A stretch of DNA of 64,000 nt, taken from contig CALFMO010000066.1 in NCBI GenBank assembly GCA_937879855.1, positions 124,001 to 188,000 of the forward strand, given 5' to 3'. Position 1 is the stretch's first letter; every line of letters starts with the position of its first letter. The notes under the pieces are model-generated. The model did no database searches. It saw only the letters and a list, made by a program, of their open reading frames with translations, and was not told the origin of the DNA. This stretch comes from an uncultured Acidobacteriaceae bacterium. GTDB taxonomy: Bacteria; Acidobacteriota; Terriglobia; Terriglobales; Acidobacteriaceae. A program made the position numbers and the translations under genes. Shown one piece after another: positions 43,638-52,774 of this stretch.

Positions 43638-45686
43638 TTGCGCCCTGGCTTGAAGGTACTGCATATAATTCCTTCGGTCGGTCCGCTTCGAGGCGGGCCT
43701 AGCGTTGTCGCCCGGACGATCGCGGAGGGGCTAGTAAATCGTGGGCTGCCCGTAGACATCGCCACAACGGATGACAATGGGAGCGAGAAGCTTGACGTTC
43801 TTCTTGCGCGGCCGGTCGTTGAAAACGGCGTCACCTATTGGTATTTCCGCCGCCAGATCCGCTTTTATACTTTTTCCTGGCCGCTCTGGCGGTGGCTTGC
43901 CGCGCACATCGGCGATTACGATTTGGTCCATATTCACGCGCTCTTCTCGTTTGCGACAACTGCCGGGGCGTTTTGGGCGACTCGCCGGGGTGTACCGTAT
44001 CTGGTGCGTCCGCTCGGCGCGCTGAACACGTGGGGCATTCGGAACCGGCGTCCGTTTCTCAAACGATTCTCACTCCGCTGCATCGACCGTCGAATCCTGG
44101 CGAATGCTGCGGCAGTGCATTTCACGAGCGAACGGGAAAAAGGCGAAGCGGAACTCGTAGCGCCCGGTATCCGAAGTGTTGTCGTTCCCAACCCAGTGGC
44201 GACTCTAACCGTCGATCACAAACTGAGAGCCGAAGCGCTCCTATCAAGGTATCCGGAGCTCGCCGGGAGAAGAGTAGTCCTATTCCTCTCGCGGGTGGAT
44301 CCGATTAAAGGTCTCGACTTGTTACTGGACGGATTTGCCAAAATTCGGGCCGCGCGTCCGGATGCAGTGCTTCTGGTGGCAGGAAACGGAGACGAAGGTT
44401 TTGCCGCCCGACTGCGCGAGCAGGTGCAGCGGTTGGGAGTTCAGCGGGATGTCATTTGGACAGGTTTTTTGGATGGGGAGGAAAAGCGCGCGGCATTCGC
44501 CACAGCGGATGTCTTCGTACTTCCTTCCTATTCGGAGAACTTTGGGGTAGCTGTGGTAGAAGCTATGGCGAGCGGACTGCCTGTCATTGTTTCCGATCAA
44601 GTAGGAATTCATTGCGAGGTTGCCGAAGCGAAGGCGGGGCTGGTAGTGAGGTGCAACGCGAATGAGGTAAGTGACGCAGTCGTGCGGATGCTTAGCGATG
44701 GCGAGGAGCGGCGTCAGATGTCGCGGAATGCCCTGCTCCTGGCGAAGAAGTTTTCGCCCGAGGTGGTCAGTGAGAAGCTGATCGAGGTGTACCAACGTGT
44801 GGGCAGGAAATCAGCGACCGTGGATAATGGTTCGCAGCCGATTCTTTCCGCTATTATTCTGACCTACAACGAGGAGCAGAATCTTCCGGCTTGTCTGCGC
44901 AGTCTGAGGCTACTGGGGTGTCCAATTTTTGTGATCGATTCAGGCAGCACCGACCGTACTCTCGAGATTGCCGATGAGTTCGGCGCGATCATCCTGCAGC
45001 ATCCATTTACGACTCATACGCAGCAGTGGGATTGGGCGCTCAAGAATGTTCCGCTCGAGACTGAGTGGGTGATAGCGTTGGATGCCGACCAGGCAATTAC
45101 TTCCGAACTGGCAGCGGAGATCGAGACGCAGTTAGGAACATCGATGTTCGACGGCTTGTACGTCAAACGGCGGCAAGTATTTCGGGGACGATGGATCAGA
45201 CACGGAGGGTATTACCCAAAGTACCTTCTCAAATTATTCCGGCGCGAGAAAGTATATTTGCATGGCGGAGACTCGGTCGATCATCATTTCTATGTTCGCG
45301 GGTCTTGCGGCAAACTCCGGTATGATCTGATCGAGGCCAACCACAAGGAAGACAGTATTTCTTTTTGGATCGAAAAGCACAACCGCTACGCCAAGCTGAT
45401 GGCAGCGGACGAGCAACGAGGTGGTGACGAGTCCCCGATCGCCCCCTCGTTGTTCGGAGGTCCGGATCAGCGAGTGATTTGGCTCAAGCGGTTGTGGTCG
45501 CGATTACCCTTGTTTATAAGGCCGAGCTTATATTTTATCTACCGCTACTTTTTGCGAGCCGGGTTCCTGGATGGGAAGGAAGGATTCATCTTCCACTTCC
45601 TGCAAGCCTATTGGTATCGGTTGCTCGTGGATATTAACCTCGATGAAATCAGGAACCTGTCGGGCGATAAGCCAGTGCAACCATGA
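43638..45686 (+). CDS. Bifunctional glycosyltransferase GT4-GT2 fusion
   Basis: A 682-aa protein, TTG start at 43638 (a second TTG at 43650 is possible). Residues 1-~385 are GT4: LHIIPSVGPLRGGPSVVART, GALNTWGIRNRRPFLKRF, PSYSENFGVAVVEAMASGLP. From ~400 a WaaE/KdtX-like GT2 domain: AIILTYNEEQNLPACLRSLR, IFVIDSGSTDRTLEIADEFG, WVIALDADQAIT (DxD), and DGLYVKRRQVFRGRWIRHGG. The fusion could add two successive sugars. It overlaps the next gene by ATGA. Confidence 0.85.
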   Translation: MRPGLKVLHIIPSVGPLRGGPSVVARTIAEGLVNRGLPVDIATTDDNGSEKLDVLLARPVVENGVTYWYFRRQIRFYTFSWPLWRWLAAHIGDYDLVHIHALFSFATTAGAFWATRRGVPYLVRPLGALNTWGIRNRRPFLKRFSLRCIDRRILANAAAVHFTSEREKGEAELVAPGIRSVVVPNPVATLTVDHKLRAEALLSRYPELAGRRVVLFLSRVDPIKGLDLLLDGFAKIRAARPDAVLLVAGNGDEGFAARLREQVQRLGVQRDVIWTGFLDGEEKRAAFATADVFVLPSYSENFGVAVVEAMASGLPVIVSDQVGIHCEVAEAKAGLVVRCNANEVSDAVVRMLSDGEERRQMSRNALLLAKKFSPEVVSEKLIEVYQRVGRKSATVDNGSQPILSAIILTYNEEQNLPACLRSLRLLGCPIFVIDSGSTDRTLEIADEFGAIILQHPFTTHTQQWDWALKNVPLETEWVIALDADQAITSELAAEIETQLGTSMFDGLYVKRRQVFRGRWIRHGGYYPKYLLKLFRREKVYLHGGDSVDHHFYVRGSCGKLRYDLIEANHKEDSISFWIEKHNRYAKLMAADEQRGGDESPIAPSLFGGPDQRVIWLKRLWSRLPLFIRPSLYFIYRYFLRAGFLDGKEGFIFHFLQAYWYRLLVDINLDEIRNLSGDKPVQP

Positions 45687-46339
45687 AAGACATCCAGGAA
45701 GCGTCCGTAGCCAAATCTGAATATCCTTATCGAGTCTCCGCCGCCAGTTGTGCGCATGCTTATCTCTTGCCTGCCATAAAAAAATTGGTCCAGAATCTTG
45801 GAAACAAGGGCAAAGTATTGGATCTGGGATGCGGGAACGGATCGTTGAGTCACGAGCTGTCGAAACTGGGTTTTGAAGTCTATGGCATTGACCGATCCGA
45901 CTCTGGAATTCAAATCGCGCGGGAAGCTTTCCCCCAAGTTCGATTCTCGCTGGGTGACGTGGAGGAGGATCTGTCGCCTGATCTGTTTCACGCTGAAAGT
46001 TTTGACATTATCGTGAGCACCGAGGTGGTGGAGCATCTCTATCGCCCGCGGCGGTTGGTCCAGAACGCCATCCGGTTGTTGAAGCCTTCTGGGCACTTCA
46101 TCGTCACCACTCCGTACCACGGCTGGTTGAAGAACGTCGTGCTGGCGATCAGCGGGAAGATGGACAATCATTTCACGGCGTTTTGGGACGGCGGCCATAT
46201 CAAGTTCTGGTCGCGCGAGACACTGTCACGATTGCTCACAGAAAAAGGGTTTACAGAAATACGATTCGTTGGTGCCGGGCGTGTGCCGTATATATGGAAG
46301 AGTATGATCCTGATTGCCCGGAAACCAGCGGGAAACTGA
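45683..46339 (+). CDS. Class I SAM-dependent methyltransferase
   Basis: A 218-aa Methyltransf_23-type protein: KVLDLGCGNGSLSHELSKLG, VYGIDRSDSGIQIAREAF, FDIIVSTEVVEHLYRPRRLV and LKPSGHFIVTTPYHGWLKNV. Probably O- or C-methylates a glycan residue. Coupled by ATGA to the GT4-GT2 gene; seven bases before the carbamoyltransferase. Confidence 0.87.
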   Translation: MKDIQEASVAKSEYPYRVSAASCAHAYLLPAIKKLVQNLGNKGKVLDLGCGNGSLSHELSKLGFEVYGIDRSDSGIQIAREAFPQVRFSLGDVEEDLSPDLFHAESFDIIVSTEVVEHLYRPRRLVQNAIRLLKPSGHFIVTTPYHGWLKNVVLAISGKMDNHFTAFWDGGHIKFWSRETLSRLLTEKGFTEIRFVGAGRVPYIWKSMILIARKPAGN

Positions 46340-46346
46340 AACAGAA

Positions 46347-48104
46347 ATGAGAATTCTCGGACTTAACGCGTTCCACGGCGATTCCTCAGCAGCGTTGATG
46401 CGCGACGGACAGCTTGTGGCAGCTTTGGAAGAGGAGCGGCTAAATCGCATCAAGCACTGGGCTGGGTTGCCCACAGGCGCAGCGAAAGCATGTCTGGAGG
46501 GCGCAGAACCAGACTATATCGCAATTTCGCGCAATCCCAAGGCTCACCTGAGGGACAAACTGATGAGAGCGGCCTTGCGGCCGCATCGTTGGTTGAATCT
46601 CAGCTCCCGCGCCGTGAACAGTGTACGCATCGCGCAGGTAGGCGACTTACTGGCGGCAGAAGGGATCGTATCGCAGCCGAAGCGGCCGGTGCACTTCGTC
46701 GAGCACCATCGGGCGCACTTGGCCAGCGCTTTTTTCGCGTCTCCTTTTGAGGAGGCCGCGGTTGTTTCTATCGACGGCTTCGGTGATTTCAGCAGCGTGA
46801 TGTGGGGGTTGGGAAAAGCGAATCAGATCGAAGTTCGGGGCTCCGTCTCTTTCCCGCATTCGCTCGGCATTTTCTACACCGCATTCACTCAATTCCTCGG
46901 ATTTCCTAAGTTCGGCGACGAGTACAAGATGATGGGCCTTTCCGCCTACGGAGAGCCTCGCTTTGCCGAGCAAGTGCGCCGCATCGTCCGCACCGAAGGA
47001 GATCAATGCCGGCTTAATCTTGACTACTTTACCCACCATAGCAAAGGCGTGGAGATGACCTGGTACGGCGGAGAGCCGGTTCTGGGTTCGATATTCTCGA
47101 ACCGAATGGCTGAGGAGTTCGGCGATCCGCGCGTCCCGCGATCCGAGATTCGGCAAAAGGACATGGATCTTGCCGCTTCCGTGCAACTCGTCTTGGAAGA
47201 GAATTACTTCGCGCTTTTGAATTTTGTGCAGGAGCAAACCGGCAAGACCGCGGTCTGCCTCGCGGGTGGCGTCGCGCTGAACTGCGTGGCCAACGGAATG
47301 ATTTTCGAGCGTACGAACTTCCGTGACGTCTATGTCCAGCCCGCGGCACACGACGCAGGGACGTCGATTGGCGCAGCCTTGTACGTGCAGCATCAGGAAC
47401 TGAAGCTACCGCGGTGCTTTGAAATGCGTCACGTTTACTACGGTCAGGAGTATTCGGACAGCGAGGTCTTACGCGCCCTGGAGGCCGCCGGATGCAAGTA
47501 CCGGAAGCTCGCGGAGAACGAATTGATTGACGGCGCTGTGGAGGCGATTGCCCAGGGCAAGATCGTCGGTTGGTTCCAAGGCCGCATGGAGTTTGGGCCG
47601 CGCGCGTTAGGGAACAGAAGTATTCTGGCGGACCCGCGCAGCAAGGATATGAAAGAGATTCTCAACAGCCGGATTAAATACCGCGAGCCTTTCCGTCCAT
47701 TCTGCCCGTCAATTTTGGCGGAACGTGTGAGCGACTATTTCGAGACGGATTATCCGTCACCGTTTATGGTGGTGGCGTACAAGATCAAGCCAAAGCAATG
47801 CGAAGTGATACCGGCGGTTACGCATGGCGACGGCACAGGCAGGCTGCAGACGGTAGACCGCGAAGTGAATCCGCTGTACTGGAAATTAATTCGGAAGTTC
47901 GATGAATTGACCGGTGTACCCGTACTGTTGAACACATCGTTTAACGAAAATGAGCCCATCGTTCAAACTCCGGCGCAAGCGATCGATTGCTTTCTGCGAA
48001 CCCGGATCGACGTACTGTCGATCGGTGGGTTCCTATTACATAAAAGGGAAAACGCAGATCTCAGTGAGAATCGCGCATCCTTTGCAGAGCTCCAGAGAGG
48101 TTGA
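46347..48104 (+). CDS. NodU/CmcH-family carbamoyltransferase
   Basis: About 585 aa from ATG 46347. MRILGLNAFHGDSSAALMRD and VAALEEERLNRIKHWAGLP are the N-terminal Kae1/TsaD-like ATP-fold motifs. FVEHHRAHLASAFFASPFEE contains the metal-binding His residues; LAGGVALNCVANGMIFE and PAAHDAGTSIGAALYV follow. The C-terminal YrdC-unlike domain carries GWFQGRMEFGPRALGNRSIL. It forms carbamoyl-adenylate and carbamoylates a sugar hydroxyl, as NodU does on Nod factors. Length matches the family. Confidence 0.9.
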   Translation: MRILGLNAFHGDSSAALMRDGQLVAALEEERLNRIKHWAGLPTGAAKACLEGAEPDYIAISRNPKAHLRDKLMRAALRPHRWLNLSSRAVNSVRIAQVGDLLAAEGIVSQPKRPVHFVEHHRAHLASAFFASPFEEAAVVSIDGFGDFSSVMWGLGKANQIEVRGSVSFPHSLGIFYTAFTQFLGFPKFGDEYKMMGLSAYGEPRFAEQVRRIVRTEGDQCRLNLDYFTHHSKGVEMTWYGGEPVLGSIFSNRMAEEFGDPRVPRSEIRQKDMDLAASVQLVLEENYFALLNFVQEQTGKTAVCLAGGVALNCVANGMIFERTNFRDVYVQPAAHDAGTSIGAALYVQHQELKLPRCFEMRHVYYGQEYSDSEVLRALEAAGCKYRKLAENELIDGAVEAIAQGKIVGWFQGRMEFGPRALGNRSILADPRSKDMKEILNSRIKYREPFRPFCPSILAERVSDYFETDYPSPFMVVAYKIKPKQCEVIPAVTHGDGTGRLQTVDREVNPLYWKLIRKFDELTGVPVLLNTSFNENEPIVQTPAQAIDCFLRTRIDVLSIGGFLLHKRENADLSENRASFAELQRG

Positions 48105-48124
48105 GCCCGTGCTTTACTCCCCCA

Positions 48125-49348
48125 ATGAACATTTTGCTCCTTAACCAAGCCTTCTATCCCGATGTTGTTTCGACTGCTCAGCATGCCGCCGACTTGGCGC
48201 GGGGTTTGACGGAGGCAGGTCACGAAGTAACTGTAATCTGCAATTCCAGAGGCTACGACGATCGCAAGCTGCGCTTTCCCTCGCAGGAAACCTGGAACGG
48301 GATCAAGATTGTTCGCGTACGATCGACCTCGTTCGGCAAAACTTCCAAATGGCGGCGTGCGTCCGATTTCGGGACTTTCATGGCCTCTTGCGCTTTACGT
48401 CTATGGTTATCGGGCAACTTCGACGTGATCGTTGCCATGACCTCGCCGCCTCTGATTTCTTTTCTCGCGACTCTGGCCGTGCCAAAGAAGGCTCGCAGCC
48501 TGGTTTTCTGGTCCATGGATCTCAACCCTGACGAGGCGATTGCTGCCGGATGGCTACGACCCGAATCGAAAGTCGCACGTCTACTTTCCGGCATGTCGTT
48601 GCACAGCATGCAACGCGCGGACTGCATCGTAGCGCTCGATCGCTTCATGAGATATCGAATTCAAGCCAAGGGCGTCGCAGCGGAAAAAGTAATCGTGGTG
48701 CCGCCTTGGTCGCAAGATGAGAGCGTGCGGTTTGATGCCGCGGGCAGGGAAGAGTTTCGGCGCAAGCACGAACTGTCGAAAAAGTTCGTCGTGATGTATT
48801 CCGGAAACCACAGCCCTTGCCATCCCTTGGAGACACTTCTGCAAGCGGCCGAGCGGCTGGCATCGAATGACGAGATTGCTTTCTGTTTCGTGGGAGGGGG
48901 TAGCGAATTTGCCACGGTAAAGCAACGGGCTCAGAATCGCGGCCTGCGTAATGTGCTGTGCCTTCCTTACCAGCCGATCGAAAAGCTATCGGGATCGCTG
49001 TCGGCTGCCGATCTCCACGTAGTCGTGATGGGGGATCCATACGTGGGAATTGTCCATCCATGCAAAATCTACAACGTGCTCGCCGTGAAAAAACCATTCC
49101 TCTACATCGGGCCAAATGAGAGTCACGTAACTGACATCATCGGAGAGTCTGATGCCTATGTTTCGTCCCACGGTGACGTGGACGGAGTTGTGGCAAATAT
49201 CCGGCGCGCGATGAAGCATAGCGCTCTTGATTCCCCGTACAGGCTTCAAGTAGAAAAAACATTTTCAAAAGAGTGGCTTCTTCCTCAGATGATCAGCGCC
49301 ATTGAGCGAGTGCTTGGAATACGAGGTGACGAGACCGTCGCTGCGTGA
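48125..49348 (+). CDS. Glycosyltransferase family 4, WbuB/WcaI-like
   Basis: About 407 aa from ATG 48125, 20 bases after the previous stop. NILLLNQAFYPDVVSTAQHA, TVICNSRGYDDRKLRFPSQE, MTSPPLISFLATLAVPKKAR and LVFWSMDLNPDEAIAAGWL are characteristic of the WbuB/WcaI group. The donor half has VVMYSGNHSPCHPLETLLQA and VCFVGGG-like blocks. Adds a sugar to the glycan; sugar unknown. Confidence 0.86.
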   Translation: MNILLLNQAFYPDVVSTAQHAADLARGLTEAGHEVTVICNSRGYDDRKLRFPSQETWNGIKIVRVRSTSFGKTSKWRRASDFGTFMASCALRLWLSGNFDVIVAMTSPPLISFLATLAVPKKARSLVFWSMDLNPDEAIAAGWLRPESKVARLLSGMSLHSMQRADCIVALDRFMRYRIQAKGVAAEKVIVVPPWSQDESVRFDAAGREEFRRKHELSKKFVVMYSGNHSPCHPLETLLQAAERLASNDEIAFCFVGGGSEFATVKQRAQNRGLRNVLCLPYQPIEKLSGSLSAADLHVVVMGDPYVGIVHPCKIYNVLAVKKPFLYIGPNESHVTDIIGESDAYVSSHGDVDGVVANIRRAMKHSALDSPYRLQVEKTFSKEWLLPQMISAIERVLGIRGDETVAA

Positions 49349-49380
49349 AGGAGTTCTGAAGAAGAAATCGTAGGCTCAAA

Positions 49381-50412
49381 TCAGGGGACCCGATAGATAG
49401 CGACGGTCGTAGCGGTGGCGACGAGCGCACTCGTGTTCAGCGCGCTCTTGACTCCACTGGTTGGCACGAACAATATGTCCTGATCTTTGACAGCGATATC
49501 ACGAGTCTTGCCACGCAGCAATTTTTTCAAGTCAATCCGTTCCTCTTGAAATCCATTCTCAGTCCGATGGAGCAGCCTTGTTTTCCCGGCGGAGGCGAGA
49601 TGGGTCGCGCCTCCGGCTACAGCAACGACCTGCAGGACCGTTACTCCGCCCGTGGAGTTCAGTATATACCCACCCGGCCGAGTTACTTCTCCCAGCACGT
49701 AGACGATACCCGCTCTTGGGACCACCACAGTGTCGCCTGGCAGCAGGTCAACGTTGCTGGCAGCCATTTGTGCAGGATCCTTGGAAAAGGAAAGTGTAGT
49801 GGAGTCCGTTTGGCCGCGATGTGTAATGACGACCTTATTCGCAGCTCGATCGGTGGGTCCGCCGGCGGCCTGCAGCACGTCAAACAACCGGTGCGGACCA
49901 AGAATGGTATAGAACCCAGGTTTGCTTACTTCGCCGGCCACCGATATACCGCTACTGGTATATTCCTTGGCGTACACCGAAACATGCGGGTCGTTAAGTA
50001 TGTTATTCTTGCGCAACTGGGCCTCAATGGTCGCTTCCGCTTCACTACTGCTGAGGCCCGCCACTCGAATGTAACCGATTAGCGGTATCGAGATGTTTCC
50101 GTCGTTGCTAACCCGGGTACGCCCCGAAAGATCTGGCGCCCCATAGACGGTAACCTCTAATTCATCGCCTGGGCCTAGAACCAGTGCTGCCGGAGCCGCT
50201 TCGCTCCTACTTGCTTTTTCTGTGGAGGCTTGCGGCTGAACGGGCGCCAAAGGATTCCTCGTGGTGTCTTGGGGGTGCGCAGCGTCTTCGTGCTGGCCAA
50301 GGGGCGGCAACGAGCCGCCTTGTTGCGAAATGGCTATCTGTGCGAAACCAAAAATCGCGGCTGCCACAGCCAGGCACAATATGCGGAAGAGGAGACTCGG
50401 GACTCGCTGCAT
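49381..50412 (-). CDS. Polysaccharide export protein (Wza-like, SLBB domains)
   Basis: A 343-aa protein with a signal peptide (RILCLAVAAAIFGFAQIAIS). LVLGPGDELEVTVYGAPDLS is the poly_export domain; SIPLIGYIRVAGLSSSEAEA and DPHVSVYAKEYTSSGISVAG follow; SLBB blocks are KPGFYTILGPHRLFDVLQAA and EVTRPGGYILNSTGGVTVLQ. No lipobox Cys was seen after the signal, unlike E. coli Wza. It forms the outer-membrane or periplasmic export channel. It is transcribed away from the locus, divergent from the epimerase at 50665. Confidence 0.88.
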   Translation of the reverse strand: MQRVPSLLFRILCLAVAAAIFGFAQIAISQQGGSLPPLGQHEDAAHPQDTTRNPLAPVQPQASTEKASRSEAAPAALVLGPGDELEVTVYGAPDLSGRTRVSNDGNISIPLIGYIRVAGLSSSEAEATIEAQLRKNNILNDPHVSVYAKEYTSSGISVAGEVSKPGFYTILGPHRLFDVLQAAGGPTDRAANKVVITHRGQTDSTTLSFSKDPAQMAASNVDLLPGDTVVVPRAGIVYVLGEVTRPGGYILNSTGGVTVLQVVAVAGGATHLASAGKTRLLHRTENGFQEERIDLKKLLRGKTRDIAVKDQDILFVPTSGVKSALNTSALVATATTVAIYRVP

Positions 50413-50664
50413 GGATAAGGCGATTCTAATGCGCTATCGCGTGCGCACACAACCACAGACCGAATTTTTTGTACGGGAGCGTACGGGATACGATTCTATT
50501 GTTTCAAGGCGCAACCAATGATATTGCAAAGAGCAGCCAAGTTTATTAACTTGGGTTACTAGGCTGGGGAATGGGTTCGGTTTCAAATTCTACACGCTGA
50601 ACCTGCCACCCGCGGTGGGAAATCAGCAACTACAATTTTTTGAAACCTCAGGAGAGTCGGAACG
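50413..50664. promoter_or_regulatory. Divergent intergenic region (wza-like / epimerase)
   Basis: About 250 bases between two divergent genes, so it holds both promoters. A tandem GTACGGGA-GC-GTACGGGA lies at 50471-50488; its first part is also a GTACG-N4-CGTAC palindrome (50471-50484). The stretch 50540-50664 is related, with many differences, to the region before the second epimerase (54869-54985). CAGGAGAG precedes the epimerase start as RBS. Confidence 0.45.
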
Positions 50665-51669
50665 ATGGGGAAGCAAAAGCGTATTTTGATAACGGGCGCC
50701 GGAGGCTTTGTTGGGCACCATTTGCTGAAGCGGCTGAAATCGAATGGGCACTGGGTCCGCGGGGTTGACATCAAGTACCCGGAGTTCGAAGTATCAGAGA
50801 GCGATGAGTTTCAGATCCTGGATTTGCGCAAGGCGGAGAACTGCTTGCTGGCTACGCGCGGCGGAATTGATGAGGTATACAACCTCGCTGCCGACATGGG
50901 CGGTATCGGCTACATTACTGCCTATCTCGCGGACATCAGCTGCAATAACATTCTGATCAATGCCCATATGCTTGAGGCCAGTCGTCAAAACGGGGTCCAG
51001 CGTTTCCTGTTCTCCTCCTCCGCCTGTGTTTACAACCAGAGCAAGCAGCAGGACGCGGCCGTCACTGCTCTGCGTGAAGAAGATGCCCATCCTGCCGATC
51101 CGGAACCGGGCTACGGCTGGGAAAAGCTTTTTACCGAGGAGCTTTGCCGTTACTACTACAAAGATTACGGCTTTGAAACGCGTATCGTTCGCTTTCACAA
51201 TGTTTACGGGCCCCTCGGCACCTACGAAGGCGGAAAGGAAAAAGCGCCTGCCGCCATTTGTCGCAAGGTGGCTCTGGCGGAAGATGGCGGTGAGATCGAA
51301 GTGTGGGGGGATGGGCAGCAGACTCGCTCCTTCATGTACATCGACGATTGCGTTGAAGGGTTAATCCGCATCATGGCGTCTGACTACCACGAACCGCTCA
51401 ATCTGGGGACCGAGGAATTGGTAACCATCGATGAATTGGTGGACTTGGTGACACGGATTGCCGGCAAGCGAATCACGAAACGCCACAACCTTCGAGGACC
51501 TCAAGGAGTGCGCGGTCGAAATAGCAACAATACCCGCCTGCGCGAAGTACTGGGGTGGGAACCGTCCGTTCCTCTGGAACAAGGGTTGGCCGTAACCTTT
51601 GACTGGATTGCGGCTCAAGTGCGCTTAAAGGATTCTATGTCCGCCTCGGTCTCTCTCGCCGCGGATTGA
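50665..51669 (+). CDS. GDP-mannose 3,5-epimerase-like SDR, copy 1
   Basis: A 334-aa extended SDR: RILITGAGGFVGHHLLKRLK, EVYNLAADMGGIGYITAYLA (a distinguishing stretch of GDP-mannose 3,5-epimerases), FSSSACVYNQSKQQ, catalytic YGWEK, RFHNVYGPLGTYEGGKEKAP, and WGDGQQTRSFMYIDDCVEGL. It would give GDP-L-galactose or GDP-L-gulose for the glycan. A second copy is at 54986; codons 61-296 share a 709-bp segment with no difference that I could find. Confidence 0.85.
   Translation: MGKQKRILITGAGGFVGHHLLKRLKSNGHWVRGVDIKYPEFEVSESDEFQILDLRKAENCLLATRGGIDEVYNLAADMGGIGYITAYLADISCNNILINAHMLEASRQNGVQRFLFSSSACVYNQSKQQDAAVTALREEDAHPADPEPGYGWEKLFTEELCRYYYKDYGFETRIVRFHNVYGPLGTYEGGKEKAPAAICRKVALAEDGGEIEVWGDGQQTRSFMYIDDCVEGLIRIMASDYHEPLNLGTEELVTIDELVDLVTRIAGKRITKRHNLRGPQGVRGRNSNNTRLREVLGWEPSVPLEQGLAVTFDWIAAQVRLKDSMSASVSLAAD
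50846..51554 (+). repeat. 709-bp direct repeat, epimerase core, copy A
   Basis: Matches 55167-55875 (offset 4321) without a visible difference. One substitution at 50845 and one at 51555 bound it. Outside, the 5' coding part (~180 bp) has scattered changes and the last ~35 codons differ strongly. The upstream non-coding regions are diverged homologues. Confidence 0.9.
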
Positions 51670-51973
51670 CGTAAATGAGTTCGCAAGCAAATCAGGCAAG
51701 AAGACCCCGATCCGAGAGCATCTTAAGAGGGAATCAGTGGTGTGAGATTCTTCGATTGACTTGAGCAGTGGCCACGAAGTCGTGCGCAGACTGTTGCAGC
51801 CAAGTGGTAAGACGATAGGTGCGTTTCTGGCGAGACCTTCTACCTAAGCCTTTGTTTTCTGTGTAATATGAATTGGCAGCTGGATTGCTTGGGAATTGGC
51901 CGGGGGACGCAGATGGACTTCTGCTGTCTCGGAATCGGTTCCAATCGGAACCTGCAAACACGGGGATTTCAAA
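51670..51973. other. Non-coding stretch before the PEP-CTERM gene
   Basis: About 300 bases with no supported gene. Short plus-strand frames near 51868-52068 are alternative readings of the region and the start of the PEP-CTERM gene. It should contain that gene's promoter. Confidence 0.4.
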
Positions 51974-52483
51974 ATGCGCATATCGTCGAGGATCTTTGCT
52001 TCTTTACCTGTTCTCTTGTTGTTGCTGGCGGGCACTCAAAATGTGTTCGCGGACTCAGCAAGCTTTGATTTTTCTTTTAGCGGGACTGGCATCTCAGCCA
52101 GTGGAATGTTTACAGCTACCCTAGTATCGGGAGACGAGTTTCTTGTGAACTCGATTTCTGGAACGCAAAACGGCTTCGCCATGACTCTCGTGGCCCCTGG
52201 CGCCTACGCGGGCAACAACAATGATATTTTCTCGTCCAGCCCGTTCCTGACGCTCGGTGGTCTTGCATTCGTTCTGTCCAACGGGAGCACGGCTTTCAAT
52301 ATCTACTACAACCCGGGTACGGCCAGCTATTTCGAATGTAACCAGACGAGTCCTTGCTTCAATGGATCCGGCACACCCATAAATTTCTCGACGTCAGAAG
52401 TCCCTGAGCCTGGCACGCTGATGTTATTCGGATCGGGCTTAATTGGACTGGCCGGGGTGGCGCGCCGCAAACTGCTTGGCTAG
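51974..52483 (+). CDS. PEP-CTERM sorting-signal protein
   Basis: About 169 aa from ATG 51974, chosen because MRISSRIFASLPVLLLLLAG is a signal peptide; upstream in-frame codons have none. The C-terminus VPEPGTLMLFGSGLIGLAGV followed by ARRKLLG is a complete PEP-CTERM signal: VPEP, a membrane helix and a basic tail. The middle is Ser/Gly/Asn-rich and of low complexity. Exosortase would cleave after the motif and anchor or release it with the EPS. No exosortase gene is in this window. Confidence 0.85.
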   Translation: MRISSRIFASLPVLLLLLAGTQNVFADSASFDFSFSGTGISASGMFTATLVSGDEFLVNSISGTQNGFAMTLVAPGAYAGNNNDIFSSSPFLTLGGLAFVLSNGSTAFNIYYNPGTASYFECNQTSPCFNGSGTPINFSTSEVPEPGTLMLFGSGLIGLAGVARRKLLG

Positions 52484-52569
52484 TCAGAGAGATGCTCCAG
52501 GGCTCGCACACGACGCGCTGTGCCCCGGCCTAGGCGCTTTCGAAGCGTTCACGGTAGTGTCTACGGCGG

Positions 52570-52774
52570 GGAGTCGTGGACTGTCATTGGATCGTTTTGC
52601 GACGACGTTGGCAAGAAGATGAGGTTTTCCTTGGAGTCGTCTCCTATGTGGCTGCGGAAACTGCCAAGCTCGGACACGATCGTCCCGGCAGAACCGGGTC
52701 AGAAGTGCCACTCCTTGCCGGAGCACGCGATCCCAAGAGTCTCGGTTTAGAGTCAATGCGTGGTCAAAAGGCAC
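52570..52774 (-). pseudogene. Remnant of the cassette PD-(D/E)XK nuclease
   Basis: On the minus strand it reads NRDSWDRVLRQGVALLTRFC then RDDRVRAWQFPQPHRRRLQG. The intact nuclease at 7805 reads NGDSWDRMLRKGIMLLTRFC then QDGRVQVQQPRRNLQ (residues 74-107). Similarity is clear at both protein and DNA level for ~130 bases and fades afterwards, consistent with a frameshift. Upstream and downstream parts of the gene are missing. Confidence 0.7.
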
